Of a DNA stretch of 64,000 nt, positions 1 to 7,795 are shown one piece after another (within the stretch, counting starts at the first letter, position 1; every line of letters begins with the position of its first letter). The translations under genes and the position numbers were made by a program. The DNA is from Arthrobacter sp. PGP41 (GTDB lineage: Bacteria; Actinomycetota; Actinomycetes; Actinomycetales; Micrococcaceae). Under the pieces are notes generated by a model. It saw only the letters and a program-made list of their open reading frames with translations. It was not told the DNA's origin and did no database searches. The stretch covers positions 4,206,238-4,270,237 of the forward strand of contig NZ_CP026514.1 of the NCBI RefSeq assembly GCF_002953935.1, read 5' to 3'.

Positions 1-36
1 CGCAGGGCTAAGCCACCGGCCGCCTGCGCGTGGCTT

Positions 37-1419
37 TTAGAAGCCCCCGCCGCCGGCGTCGGCCGCCATGTTGGCGAACCGGGAGTAATGGCCCTGGAAG
101 GCCACCACGATGTCCTTTGTGGGACCGTTACGGTGCTTCGCAACCAGGATGTCGGCTTCGCCGGCGCGCGGCGATTCCTTGTCATAGACATCCTCGCGGT
201 GGAGCAGGATCACCATGTCCGCGTCCTGCTCGATGGATCCTGATTCACGGAGGTCCGAAACCATGGGCCGCTTGTCCTGGCGCTGCTCAGAGCCACGGTT
301 CAGCTGGGACAGTGCGATGACCGGCACCTGCAGTTCCTTGGCCAGGAGCTTCAGGGCTCGCGAAAACTCGGATACTTCCTGCTGGCGGGACTCCACCTTC
401 TTGCCGGAGCTCATGAGCTGAAGGTAGTCCAGTATGACCAGCTTGAGATCGTGCTGCTGCTTCAGGCGCCGGCATTTGGCCCGGATCTCCATCAGCGACA
501 TGTTGGGGCTGTCGTCAATGAACAGCGGGGCGTCGTTCATCCGGCCCATGGTGGTGGCGATCTTGGACCACTGCTCGTCCTTGATGGTCCCCTTCCGGAG
601 GTCCTGCAGTCCGATGGTTGCCTCTGCGGAGAGGAGGCGCATGGCGATTTCGTTCCGGCCCATTTCGAGGGAGAACATCACCGTGGAGAGGTTGTTCTTG
701 ATGGCGGCGGAGCGGGCAAAGTCCAGGGCGAAGGTTGATTTACCCACAGCCGGGCGGGCGGCGATGACGATCATCTGGCCCGGGTGCAGTCCGTGGGTGA
801 GCTCATCCAGCTCGTAAAATCCCGTAGGGACGCCGGTCATCCCCTCGCCGCGGTGCCCGGACGCCTCGATCTCGTCCACGGTGGACTCCATGACGTCCTT
901 GAGGACCACATAATCCTCCGCAGTGCGCCGTTCGGCCACGGCGTAGACCTCCGCCTGGGCCTGGTTGACCAGGTCCTCCACCTCGCCGTCCGAACCGTAG
1001 CCCAGCTGGACGATCTTGGTCCCGGCGTTTACCAGGCGCCGGAGGACGGCACGCTCGGCAACGATCTCGGCGTAGTAGCCGGCGTTGGCTGCCGTGGGGA
1101 CGGTCTGGATCAGCTCATGCAGGTAGGCGGGGCCGCCGATCCGGTTGATCTCGGCACGCTTGGTGAGTTCGTCCGAGACGGTAACGGCGTCCGCCGGTTC
1201 GCCGCGGCCGTAGAGGTCGATGATGGCTTCGTAGATGGTTTCGTGGGCGGGGCGGTAAAAGTCCTGTCCCCGGAGAATCTCCACGACGTCGGCAATGGCG
1301 TCCTTGGACAGCATCATGCCGCCCAAAACGGACTGCTCGGCAGGGATGTCCTGCGGCGGCTTTCGGCTCGCGTCTGATCCGCGGGTTGCTTCGACCGGGT
1401 CAAGATGCGCGATTGACAA
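37..1419 (-). CDS. dnaB: Replicative DNA helicase DnaB
   Basis: Hexameric 5'-3' replicative helicase that unwinds DNA at the fork and recruits primase. The 460-residue product has the usual family length. Residues 20-125 form the DnaB N-terminal helical domain, followed by the RecA-like ATPase core. The Walker A motif ARPAVGKST is at 221-229 and the Walker B strand LVILDYLQLM at 327-336; no intein interrupts it. The start is a TTG, chosen because GAGG lies about nine bases upstream and the protein then begins MSIAHLDP. It is on the same strand as rpsF-ssb-rpsR-rplI but is separated from rplI by four unrelated genes, so it probably has its own promoter in the spacer, where DnaA-box-like sites cluster. 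Identification is secure; the exact start is less so. Confidence 0.97.
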   Translation of the reverse strand: MSIAHLDPVEATRGSDASRKPPQDIPAEQSVLGGMMLSKDAIADVVEILRGQDFYRPAHETIYEAIIDLYGRGEPADAVTVSDELTKRAEINRIGGPAYLHELIQTVPTAANAGYYAEIVAERAVLRRLVNAGTKIVQLGYGSDGEVEDLVNQAQAEVYAVAERRTAEDYVVLKDVMESTVDEIEASGHRGEGMTGVPTGFYELDELTHGLHPGQMIVIAARPAVGKSTFALDFARSAAIKNNLSTVMFSLEMGRNEIAMRLLSAEATIGLQDLRKGTIKDEQWSKIATTMGRMNDAPLFIDDSPNMSLMEIRAKCRRLKQQHDLKLVILDYLQLMSSGKKVESRQQEVSEFSRALKLLAKELQVPVIALSQLNRGSEQRQDKRPMVSDLRESGSIEQDADMVILLHREDVYDKESPRAGEADILVAKHRNGPTKDIVVAFQGHYSRFANMAADAGGGGF

Positions 1420-1733
1420 ATTTGCCGTCCTCTATATGAGCCGGGACCCTGGGGCCCGGCGGTGATCCATCCTGATGTGGCGTTGCACGAAGACCGCGCA
1501 CCGCTACCCGTTCAGGTCTACCCGCGGGGTGTGACAACGAAGCGGGCCATGCCCTCCGCAGACGGCAAGGCACGGGTTATCCCCACTATCCACAGGTTTT
1601 CCACAGCGGGCGGTTTCTTCCGGATCCGGCGATTCCGCAGGCTGCTGTTGGAACCGGCGGGACCCTGAAGAACAGGTACCCCGCTACGCTAGCCCCCTCC
1701 GCTCCTGCTGCAAAGCCAACGGCGCGCGGGCCC

Positions 1734-1742
1734 TGTGGACAA
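1734..1742 (-). promoter_or_regulatory. DnaA box TTGTCCACA
   Basis: Exact match on the minus strand to the DnaA-box form common in actinobacteria, within the dnaB upstream spacer. Confidence 0.55.
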
Positions 1743-2033
1743 CCTGTGCACTAAGGGGCATAGCTTGTGCACAGCCTGTGGGAAAGGTTGTGGACAGCAA
1801 AAAACTTTGCCGTTCAATCGGGCCCTGACCTGCGGAAACGTTAGCATCGGCATGTGGAGTAAATATTTCTTTCCGGGAATTTCATCCACAGCCCGTCTCA
1901 CCGCCGGGGCACAGTTTGTCTCCGGGCACCGGGCGGTGACCCAGTTCGTTCACGGGCCGTGTCGTTCGTCATATGCCCGTGCGGACGTCTGGTCTTCGGC
2001 AGGCCAACACATATGCACAACAGTGAATATTGC

Positions 2034-2042
2034 TGTGGATAA
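2034..2042 (-). promoter_or_regulatory. DnaA box TTATCCACA
   Basis: Exact match on the minus strand to the canonical DnaA box. It ends 25 bases before the start codon of the small membrane-protein gene at 2068, so it overlaps that gene's probable promoter. Confidence 0.55.
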
Positions 2043-2067
2043 ACAGGAACTGGCATAAGCTCTATAT

Positions 2068-2343
2068 ATGGGCGAACTACTGCTGGTTCTGCTGCCGGCG
2101 ATCGTCTTGGCGGCGCTTATTTGGGGGCTTGCCACGGCCCTTAGCCCACGCGATTCGGGCGTTTCGGACGCCGAGAAGTACCAGCGTGACCTCGCCGAAC
2201 GCTCAGCCCGGCACTATGCGGCGCAGGTCCAGGCGGCCACCGCTGCGCGGGCCCGCCTTGAGGCCATTACGCGGCCAAGCCAGAACGCCCAGGCGATGCA
2301 CTCAGATCTGGCTGCCACCAGGAAGTACACAGAACGGCTATGA
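2068..2343 (+). CDS. Small single-pass membrane protein, unknown function
   Basis: A 91-residue protein I do not recognise. Residues 3-27 form a clear hydrophobic helix (LLLVLLPAIVLAALIWGLAT) followed by a charged, alanine-rich helical tail, so an N-terminal membrane anchor with a cytoplasmic tail is likely. No Shine-Dalgarno sequence precedes the ATG, which is consistent with a leaderless transcript. It overlaps the next gene by ATGA (2340-2343), so the two are translationally coupled and probably work together. A DnaA box sits in the presumed promoter. Coding status is supported by the coupling and by the sensible membrane topology. Confidence 0.75.
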   Translation: MGELLLVLLPAIVLAALIWGLATALSPRDSGVSDAEKYQRDLAERSARHYAAQVQAATAARARLEAITRPSQNAQAMHSDLAATRKYTERL

Positions 2344-2918
2344 AAATGGAATCGCTCGTGATCCCTGTCCTTATCCTCCTGGCCGTGGCTGCCGGAGTCT
2401 CCCTGGCTGCACGCGCCATCAGCAGGCGAAGGGCTTCCGCCGGCGCGGCATCCGGGGCGCCGGCCGTCAGTTCCGCCGACCTCGCCCGCCAGGCGGCCGC
2501 AAAACTTTCCGAGGACGAACACCGGCGGCTATACGCCCTTATTGCCCAGGGCCAGGCCATGGCAGCCATCAAGCTCTACTACGAGGTCACGGGCGACGGG
2601 CTGCGCGCGTCACGCGATGCCGTCGGTGCGCTGGCCGCCCACCCCCAGCCCTACCGGGGCCCCGAAGCAGTGCCGCAGTCCACTGAGGACGACGAGGACG
2701 ACGAGCCGCAGCGGTTCCCCTATCGCTACCGGGCCATCGCGAGCAAAGGCGACGTAACCCGCGAGGTCAGCAGCAATATGCTCAACGACGAGATCTACGG
2801 CAGGATCCGCACCCTGGCCCGCAACGGGGATACGGAGGCGGCTGCCACGGCCCTGACGCGGCACTCCGATATTTCCATGAAGCAGGCCCGGGAGTTCATC
2901 GAACTGCTGGACGACTAA
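2340..2918 (+). CDS. Membrane-anchored protein with bL12 C-terminal-like repeats
   Basis: A 192-residue protein with one N-terminal transmembrane helix (about residues 5-26). Two segments (about 50-95 and 150-192) resemble the C-terminal fold of ribosomal protein L7/L12: a helix with an A-x-x-L-Y or alternating-Ala pattern, a Gly turn, then a second helix ending in E-F-I-E-L-L or D-A-V-G-A-L. A Pro/Asp/Glu-rich linker separates them. Actinobacterial genomes carry small membrane proteins with such L12-like helices, and their role is unknown. It is coupled to the preceding gene by an ATGA overlap. The domain assignment is by eye and moderately sure; the function is not known. Confidence 0.8.
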   Translation: MKMESLVIPVLILLAVAAGVSLAARAISRRRASAGAASGAPAVSSADLARQAAAKLSEDEHRRLYALIAQGQAMAAIKLYYEVTGDGLRASRDAVGALAAHPQPYRGPEAVPQSTEDDEDDEPQRFPYRYRAIASKGDVTREVSSNMLNDEIYGRIRTLARNGDTEAAATALTRHSDISMKQAREFIELLDD

Positions 2919-2977
2919 GCCCGGCTGCACCCATGGAGGGGCCCACTGGAAGTTGGCTTCGCTCGCGGCGAGGAACT

Positions 2978-3604
2978 TCAGGCGTTCCCGGAGATGCCCG
3001 CCAGCAGCTGCTCGAATGGCAATGACTCCATGGCAGCATGCTTCCGGCCCGGCTGCCGCCCCTCAAGCAGGCGGGTGAACTCCCCGGCGGCGCGGTCGAT
3101 GCGGGCGGCAAGGGATGACCCGTCGTCGTCCGCGGTGCCCCAGTCCAGAGGGCCGGCAAAGACACCTGTGGCCGCGATCCTGGTGCGCAGGTAGCTGAAG
3201 AGCGGGCGGAGCGCGTAGTCCAGGACCATCTGGTGGCGGTCGGTGCCGCCGGTGGCGCCGAGCAGGACGGCCTTGCCGTCCAAGGACTTGGGGTCGAGGA
3301 CGTCGATGAAGGATTTGAACAGGCCGCTGTAGGACGCGCTGAACACAGGCGTCACGGCGATGATCCCGTCGGCGGCTTCCACCCCTGCGATTACCTCTGC
3401 GAGGCGCGGAGGAGCGTAGCCGGTGACGAAGTTGTTGGCGATGTCCACCGCGAGATCGCGGAGTTCGACGACGTCAACGGCCGCGTTGTAGCCGGCCGCA
3501 CCCAACTGCCGCTCGGCCGAGGCGGCGAGCTGATCGGCAAGCAGACGGCTCGACGACGGCACGCCCAAGCCGGCGGAAAGGACAGTAATACGGCGGGTTT
3601 CCAT
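2978..3604 (-). CDS. NADPH-dependent FMN reductase (CE1759-like)
   Basis: Flavodoxin-fold FMN reductase of about 208 residues that reduces free FMN with NAD(P)H, usually to supply a flavin-dependent monooxygenase. The N-terminal strand ITVLSAGLGVPSSSRLLAD carries the phosphate-binding loop; the segment TPVFSASYSGLFKSFID is the family's flavin-binding signature. The start METRR at 3604 was chosen because AGGAG lies six bases upstream; an upstream in-frame extension to 3667 has no ribosome binding site. A 7-2-7 inverted repeat lies about 38 bases upstream and is a plausible operator. No partner monooxygenase is adjacent, so the electron acceptor is unknown. Confidence 0.9.
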   Translation of the reverse strand: METRRITVLSAGLGVPSSSRLLADQLAASAERQLGAAGYNAAVDVVELRDLAVDIANNFVTGYAPPRLAEVIAGVEAADGIIAVTPVFSASYSGLFKSFIDVLDPKSLDGKAVLLGATGGTDRHQMVLDYALRPLFSYLRTRIAATGVFAGPLDWGTADDDGSSLAARIDRAAGEFTRLLEGRQPGRKHAAMESLPFEQLLAGISGNA

Positions 3605-3907
3605 GGCGGTCTCCTGTTGCTCGGCAGCTCGTGTACAAGTTACATGCATTTGCATGTTTGCATCCAAAAGGGAAAACCGGGGAACGTGCCAGGTTATTCC
3701 CTTGTCCCGCCAGCCTCGAGCACAATGCCAGGGGTCGGCGGGGGTGCATTCAAGGCCTCGCGGGTCCGTATCGCGACGCGGGACCGGGGCGTAGAATCAC
3801 GGCAGGCTGGGTCGTCGTCGCAGCCGGCGCCTGGCGGTCCGCCAAGCATCCCGATGCGACACCTTCCGTATGTTTGCGCAGGGTCTGCCCGATCGAAAGT
3901 CACCACC
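3605..3907. other. Divergent spacer between FMN reductase and secreted protein
   Basis: About 300 bases between two divergent genes. It holds the inverted repeat at 3642-3657 and presumably both promoters. An open frame runs through it in phase with the downstream secreted protein, but it continues antisense to the reductase and lacks a ribosome binding site, so I treat it as non-coding. Confidence 0.6.
3642..3657. promoter_or_regulatory. Inverted repeat, putative operator of the FMN reductase
   Basis: ACATGCA-TT-TGCATGT is a perfect 7-base inverted repeat with a two-base centre, 38 bases upstream of the reductase start codon. This size and symmetry are typical of dimeric regulators such as MarR or TetR types. 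No regulator gene is adjacent, so the binding protein is unknown. Confidence 0.45.
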
Positions 3908-4453
3908 ATGCTCAGTAAACTCAGCCCATTCGTCACCGCGCTCCTCCTCGGCGGCCTCGCCGTCACCGGAGCTGCCCCCGCCAACGCGGAGGTCGTGGAA
4001 CGCTACAGCCTCGATTTTTCGAGCAGCGGAGTAAACGGCGACTTCTGCGGTTCGGGGCTGCAGGTCGCATTCACCTATGACCGGACCGGTTCGGGCTCAA
4101 CCATGACCCGCGGCGGGGATAGCCTGCTGTGGGTTCACGAGAAGCTCAGGATCGTCCAGACATTCACGTACAACGGGATGACCGTGACCGACATCCAGCC
4201 GAACACGCTCGCCAAAGACCTCAAGATTGTCGACAACGGGGACGGGACGCTCAGCATCACCGTGCTGCTGACCGGAGAGAATCGGCTGATTGGAAGTGAC
4301 GGCAAGATCCTCGCCAAGGGCGACGGCCAGGTCCGCAGGCTCCTCACCATCGACCAGGCGTCGGGCAACGTGATCAGCGACGAGCTGATCTTCGGTTCTA
4401 CGGGTACGAACGACGACTTCTGCGAAGCAATCCTGGCTCACTGGGGCGTCTGA
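3908..4453 (+). CDS. Secreted protein, unknown function
   Basis: A 181-residue protein that I do not recognise. It begins with a classical signal peptide (MLSKLSPFVTALLLGGLAV...) with a predicted cleavage after A-N-A at residue 27. The mature part of about 154 residues is rich in beta-forming and glycine/aspartate turns. It has two cysteines, in the similar contexts NGDFC and NDDFC near its two ends, which suggests a disulfide that closes a small beta-sandwich. The start was chosen for the signal peptide; the ribosome binding site is weak. The gene ends just before a bidirectional terminator shared with the convergent rplI operon. Function is unassigned. Confidence 0.8.
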   Translation: MLSKLSPFVTALLLGGLAVTGAAPANAEVVERYSLDFSSSGVNGDFCGSGLQVAFTYDRTGSGSTMTRGGDSLLWVHEKLRIVQTFTYNGMTVTDIQPNTLAKDLKIVDNGDGTLSITVLLTGENRLIGSDGKILAKGDGQVRRLLTIDQASGNVISDELIFGSTGTNDDFCEAILAHWGV

Positions 4454-4484
4454 CCCGGCTGGCCCGTCCACGGTCCAAAGCAAA

Positions 4485-4519
4485 AGACCCCCGCTGCCGG
4501 GATCCGGCGACGGGGGTCT
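4485..4519. terminator. Bidirectional intrinsic terminator between secreted protein and rplI
   Basis: Inverted repeat with arms AGACCCCCG and CGGGGGTCT around a 17-base interior, preceded by AAAA on the plus strand (UUUU when read from rplI). It lies between convergent genes and can serve both. Confidence 0.75.
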
Positions 4520-4550
4520 CTGTACAGTCGGAACTGTTGAGCCGTAAAGG

Positions 4551-5003
4551 CTACTTGCCTGCCACTACATCGAGTTCGATGACAGCGGCAACGTCCTCGT
4601 GCAGACGGACGTTGGCCTGGTACGAACCAACCGACTTGATGTGGACCGGCAGTTCAACCTTGCGCTTGTCGATGCGGCCAAGGCCAGCGGCCTCAACAGC
4701 GTCAGCGACGTCGCCCTGCTTGACGGTGCCGAACAGGCGTCCGGTTTCGCCGGCCTTGACGACGAGCTTGACCGGCTTGGACTGCAGTGCAGCAGCCTGC
4801 TTCTGAGCGTCTTCCAGGGAAGCGTGCTCGCGGGCAGCGCGGGCAGCCTTGATGGACTCAACCTGCTTTTCGCCGCCCTTCGACCAGGTCAGGGCGAAGT
4901 TGCGGGGCAGCAGGTAGTTACGGGCGTAACCGTCCTTGACCTCGACAACGTCGCCAGCAGCACCGAGACCGGTTACTTCGTGGGTCAGAATGAGCTTTGC
5001 CAT
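4551..5003 (-). CDS. rplI: 50S ribosomal protein bL9
   Basis: Large-subunit protein bL9, an elongated two-domain protein that binds 23S rRNA domain V near the L1 stalk. The 150-residue product has the family length. Residues 1-40 carry the bL9 signature (hydrophobic [10 protein letters not shown], then the [17 protein letters not shown] core). A charged central helix (about 41-75) connects to the C-terminal domain. It lies 17 bases downstream of rpsR on the same strand with GGAAGGG as ribosome binding site, and is the last gene of the rpsF operon before the terminator at 4485-4519. Confidence 0.98.
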   Translation of the reverse strand: MAKLILTHEVTGLGAAGDVVEVKDGYARNYLLPRNFALTWSKGGEKQVESIKAARAAREHASLEDAQKQAAALQSKPVKLVVKAGETGRLFGTVKQGDVADAVEAAGLGRIDKRKVELPVHIKSVGSYQANVRLHEDVAAVIELDVVAGK

Positions 5004-5020
5004 GTTAGTTAATCCCTTCC

Positions 5021-5260
5021 TTAGCCGCGGCCAGCGCCGGAGTAAGGCAGCAGAGCAACTTCGCGGGCGTTCTTGATTGCCTGGGCGATCTTGCGCTGTT
5101 CCTGCACCGTAACGCCAGTGACGCGACGGGCGCGGATCTTTCCGCGGTCGGAGATGAACTTGCGCAGCAATGCTACGTCCTTGTAGTCGATGACAGTGAT
5201 GTCAGCGGCCTTCAAGGGGTTGGACTTTGGTTTGGGCTTACGGAGTTCAGCCTTAGCCAT
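5021..5260 (-). CDS. rpsR: 30S ribosomal protein bS18
   Basis: Small-subunit protein bS18, which forms a complex with bS6 on the platform of the 30S subunit. The 79-residue product has the basic family core, including [14 protein letters not shown] and the [11 protein letters not shown] segment. The C-terminus GAGRG is slightly extended. It lacks the CXXC zinc-type cysteines, so it is the C-minus form. It is the third gene of the rpsF-ssb-rpsR-rplI operon, separated from ssb by 127 bases containing a stem-loop. Confidence 0.98.
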   Translation of the reverse strand: MAKAELRKPKPKSNPLKAADITVIDYKDVALLRKFISDRGKIRARRVTGVTVQEQRKIAQAIKNAREVALLPYSGAGRG

Positions 5261-5283
5261 CGTGGAGCTCCTATTCTAGGGAG

Positions 5284-5305
5284 CCCGTGGATGTTGATCC
5301 ACGGG
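5284..5305. promoter_or_regulatory. Stem-loop between ssb and rpsR
   Basis: Perfect 8-base inverted repeat CCCGTGGA / TCCACGGG with a six-base loop, between the ssb stop and the rpsR start. It has no U-tract, so it is more likely an mRNA processing or stability element than a full terminator. Confidence 0.5.
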
Positions 5306-5387
5306 ATGGTGGTGGTCCGACGGCGGCAGGCGCCCTGGTGCTCGTTGGCACTGTGGCGGTCCCGGCGTCGGGCCTTAATGGGGTTGT

Positions 5388-5963
5388 TTAGAAGGGAGGT
5401 TCGGAATCGGGGCCGTTGCCCCAGCCACCTGCACTGGACACGCCGGGCGTGGCCCAGGGATCGTCCTGCGCAGCCTGCTGGTTGCCGCCGCCCCAGCTTC
5501 CACCGGAGTTGCCGCCCTGGTTTCCGCCAGAGTTGCCGCCTCCGAAGCCGCCGCCGCTGTTGCCGCCCCCGAAGCCGCCCTGGCCACCCGCGCCGGAGCG
5601 CTGGGTGCGGTTGACCTTGGCGTTGGCATAGCGCAGGCTGGGGCCGATTTCATCGACCTCAAGCTCGATAACGGTGCGCTTTTCGCCTTCTTTGGTTTCG
5701 TAGGAACGGCTCTTCAGGCGGCCGGTAACAATCACGCGCATGCCCTTGGTGAGGGACTCCGCGACGTTCTCGGCTGCTTCACGCCAGACAGCGGCGCGGA
5801 GGAACAGGGTTTCCCCGTCCTTCCACTCGTTGGACTGGCGATCAAAGGTACGCGGGGTGGAAGCGATGGTGAAGTTCGCTACTGCCGAACCGGACGGTGT
5901 GAACCGCAATTCCGGGTCATTGGTGAGATTACCGATGACCGTAATGGTAGTTTCGCCTGCCAT
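5388..5963 (-). CDS. ssb: Single-stranded DNA-binding protein SSB
   Basis: Tetrameric single-stranded DNA-binding protein needed for replication, repair and recombination. Residues 1-110 form the OB fold (starts [20 protein letters not shown]). Residues 115-175 form a long Gly/Asn/Gln-rich linker built of [14 protein letters not shown] repeats. The protein ends in DSEPPF, the acidic and hydrophobic tip that recruits partner proteins. The 191-residue length suits an actinobacterial SSB. It sits between rpsF and rpsR on the same strand, 73 bases downstream of rpsF. The linker repeats make the DNA locally repetitive. Confidence 0.97.
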   Translation of the reverse strand: MAGETTITVIGNLTNDPELRFTPSGSAVANFTIASTPRTFDRQSNEWKDGETLFLRAAVWREAAENVAESLTKGMRVIVTGRLKSRSYETKEGEKRTVIELEVDEIGPSLRYANAKVNRTQRSGAGGQGGFGGGNSGGGFGGGNSGGNQGGNSGGSWGGGNQQAAQDDPWATPGVSSAGGWGNGPDSEPPF

Positions 5964-6036
5964 CTACTGCCTCCTTGTTCGATCCTGGGTGAAGAGTGCG
6001 TTCCTGCGGGTGAAGAATGAAGATCAGTGCTGAAAA

Positions 6037-6342
6037 TTACTCAGCAACAACCTTCTGCTCTTCGGGGCGGGTGATCTTGGTGCGCATGATGGTCTCGTTA
6101 AGAGACAGCTGGCGGTCAAGTTCCTTCGCGGTTTCCGGCTTGGCGGTGAAGTTCACCACGGCGTAGATACCTTCAGACTTCTTCTTGATTTCGTAAGCCA
6201 GGCGGCGACGGCCCCAAATGTCAACCTTCTCGATGGTTCCACCATCGTTGGTGATGACGTTCAGGAACTTCTGAAGCGACGGCTCAACGGTACGCTCTTC
6301 GACCTCGGGGTCGATGATTACCATCAATTCGTAAGGACGCAT
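6037..6342 (-). CDS. rpsF: 30S ribosomal protein bS6
   Basis: Small-subunit protein bS6 of 101 residues, partner of bS18. The sequence begins [17 protein letters not shown] and contains [10 protein letters not shown], the family core. The start at 6342 is preferred over an in-frame GTG four codons upstream because the near-perfect Shine-Dalgarno AAAGGAGGT sits ten bases before this ATG and overlaps the alternative. It is the first gene of the rpsF-ssb-rpsR-rplI operon. The leader can fold so that the Shine-Dalgarno is paired (see 6353-6397), consistent with the known autoregulation of rpsF operons by the S6:S18 complex. Confidence 0.97.
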   Translation of the reverse strand: MRPYELMVIIDPEVEERTVEPSLQKFLNVITNDGGTIEKVDIWGRRRLAYEIKKKSEGIYAVVNFTAKPETAKELDRQLSLNETIMRTKITRPEEQKVVAE

Positions 6343-6352
6343 ATGTGAACCC

Positions 6353-6397
6353 ACCTCCTTTGGGCTAAGCGGTTACGGCATTTCCGTAACAGGAGGT
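6353..6397 (-). promoter_or_regulatory. rpsF leader: hairpin and anti-Shine-Dalgarno, probable S6:S18 control element
   Basis: On the transcript, ACCUCCU (6397-6391) is followed by a perfect 7-base hairpin GUUACGG-AAAUG-CCGUAAC (6390-6372) and then by the rpsF Shine-Dalgarno AGGAGGU (6359-6353). The first and last elements are exact complements over seven bases, so the leader can enclose the hairpin and hide the Shine-Dalgarno. A CCG triplet lies at the loop-stem junction, the feature known for S6:S18-binding leaders. Pairing is seen in the sequence; the regulation is inferred. Confidence 0.65.
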
Positions 6398-6690
6398 TCA
6401 TTTGCGATTCCATGCGATGCCCCGCCGCCGGAAGGGAGGCAGGGCGCAGCACAGACTTCACTATCCTAGTGCATCTGGGCCGGATAGGCGATTTATCCTT
6501 GCCTCAAGGCTAGGCGGCTGGCAACGGCCTGGAAAGCGCTGGTACGACGATGTGGAAAACCCTGCCACCCGCAGGCTTGGCTGGTCGGCGGAATCCTGGT
6601 CACGCGTGACTTCCGGCCCGTTTTGGCCAATGACAATGGGTCGGAACCACTGGAGGCGCCCACGCCGGGGAAGCCCTTATCATCTGACGT
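6398..6690. other. Divergent spacer between rpsF and a lipoprotein gene
   Basis: Just under 300 bases with no credible gene. It must hold the rpsF operon promoter and the lipoprotein promoter. Open frames here lack ribosome binding sites and resemble no family I know. Confidence 0.5.
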
Positions 6691-7734
6691 ATGGGTAAAC
6701 ATTTGGTCGCCCTTGGGGTGGCGGCAATCTTCCTGGGCGGCTGCTCGGCCCCTTCACCACCACAGCCAGCAACGGCGACCGCGACGGCGACGGCGGACCA
6801 AGCAGGAACCACCCCAGCCACAACCGACGGCGGAGGGACCACCCAGCAAGCGTCCACCGACTCTTTCGAGTTCGCCGCAGCCGGGGACATGAACCCGGAC
6901 AGGAACACGTCCACGGCATCGCCCAGTGGCAAGAATGCCGCGTCCATCATAGCCAGTCTGAACGACGGCAGCCTGGACAACTTCATCGCCACGGGTGACT
7001 TCCAGTACGACAAGTCGGTGTGCTCCGCGCTCGGATCCTATGACCAGCTGTGGGGACCGGCCAAGTCCAAAACGTACTGGACGGCAGGACCGAACCACGA
7101 CGTTCAGCCCGGCAGGAACGATGAGCTGGACAAATATATGAACGGTGAGTGCGTTTCCACCACGAAAAGCGCAACCAACACCCACCTTGGCCGGTTCGTG
7201 GACGCCCTCGAATGGTACTCATTCGATAAGGGCAACTGGCACTTCCTTGTAGCCCCTACGGCCACCTGGCGGTACGACGCTGCGCGTGCGCGGGCGATGA
7301 CGTCGGAAATGGATGCTGATCTAAAGGCAGCTAAAGCGGCCGGCAGGCATCTGGCCGTCGTTTACCATGACCCATACTTCACCTCTGACACGTCCAGCCA
7401 CTCCCGCTTCACTGAGGCCAAGCCGTGGATTGATGTGTTCTGGGCGAACCGTGTCCGGATACTGCTTTCAGGCAGCCAGCACAATTATGAGCGGACCTGC
7501 CCAGTGAACAACGTGGACCAATGCGTTGCGGACGGGATGCAACAATTCCAGGTGTCCACGGGTGGAATCGGCCTCCGGCGGTTTAACAGCAACCCCTCTT
7601 ATGTGCAGCAGAAGTTTAGCGACACCTGGGGTCACCTAAGGATGAGCCTCAAGGCTGACGGCTCTTATACGTGGGAATTCCGTGCTGTTGCCGGCGGAAT
7701 GCAGACTGACAGCGGGTCACGAAGCAAGGGCTGA
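6691..7734 (+). CDS. Lipoprotein with metallophosphoesterase-like fold
   Basis: A 347-residue exported lipoprotein. The signal peptide ends in the lipobox LGGC (Cys18), followed by a Thr/Ala/Pro-rich tether (about 20-55). The rest resembles secreted calcineurin-like (purple acid) phosphatases, with blocks in the right order: AAGDMN, GDFQYD, GPNHD, VVYHDPYF and SGSQHNYER. Several canonical metal-ligand positions differ: the usual GDN is GDF and the usual GHxH is GSQH. Metal binding may therefore be altered and the activity uncertain. It lies between rpsF and the convergent polysaccharide island, whose last gene is another phosphoesterase of a different subfamily. Confidence 0.8.
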   Translation: MGKHLVALGVAAIFLGGCSAPSPPQPATATATATADQAGTTPATTDGGGTTQQASTDSFEFAAAGDMNPDRNTSTASPSGKNAASIIASLNDGSLDNFIATGDFQYDKSVCSALGSYDQLWGPAKSKTYWTAGPNHDVQPGRNDELDKYMNGECVSTTKSATNTHLGRFVDALEWYSFDKGNWHFLVAPTATWRYDAARARAMTSEMDADLKAAKAAGRHLAVVYHDPYFTSDTSSHSRFTEAKPWIDVFWANRVRILLSGSQHNYERTCPVNNVDQCVADGMQQFQVSTGGIGLRRFNSNPSYVQQKFSDTWGHLRMSLKADGSYTWEFRAVAGGMQTDSGSRSKG

Positions 7735-7795
7735 GTCAACGCCAGGGTAAGTGAGCCGGGACCTCGCCACGTGGGGCGTGAACCCCGCCCCGTCA

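Larger units (their letters stand above)
1420..2067. other. Spacer upstream of dnaB with DnaA-box-like cluster
   Basis: Gene-free stretch of 648 bases between the divergent dnaB and a small membrane-protein gene. It contains two exact DnaA boxes read on the minus strand (TTGTCCACA at 1734-1742 and TTATCCACA at 2034-2042). Near matches are CTATCCACA (1586-1594), TTTTCCACA (1597-1605), TTGTGCACA (1765-1773), one-mismatch CTGTCCACA on the minus strand (1789-1797) and TCATCCACA (1882-1890). No ORF here has a credible ribosome binding site. It probably holds the dnaB promoter; binding of DnaA is an inference. Confidence 0.7.

Noticed and set aside
784..1377. Long plus-strand open frame opposite dnaB
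   Set aside because: Antisense shadow of the high-GC dnaB gene; no start signal and no domain.
3233..3907. Long in-frame extension upstream of the secreted protein
   Set aside because: It runs antisense to the FMN reductase and has no ribosome binding site; the signal peptide fixes the start at 3908.
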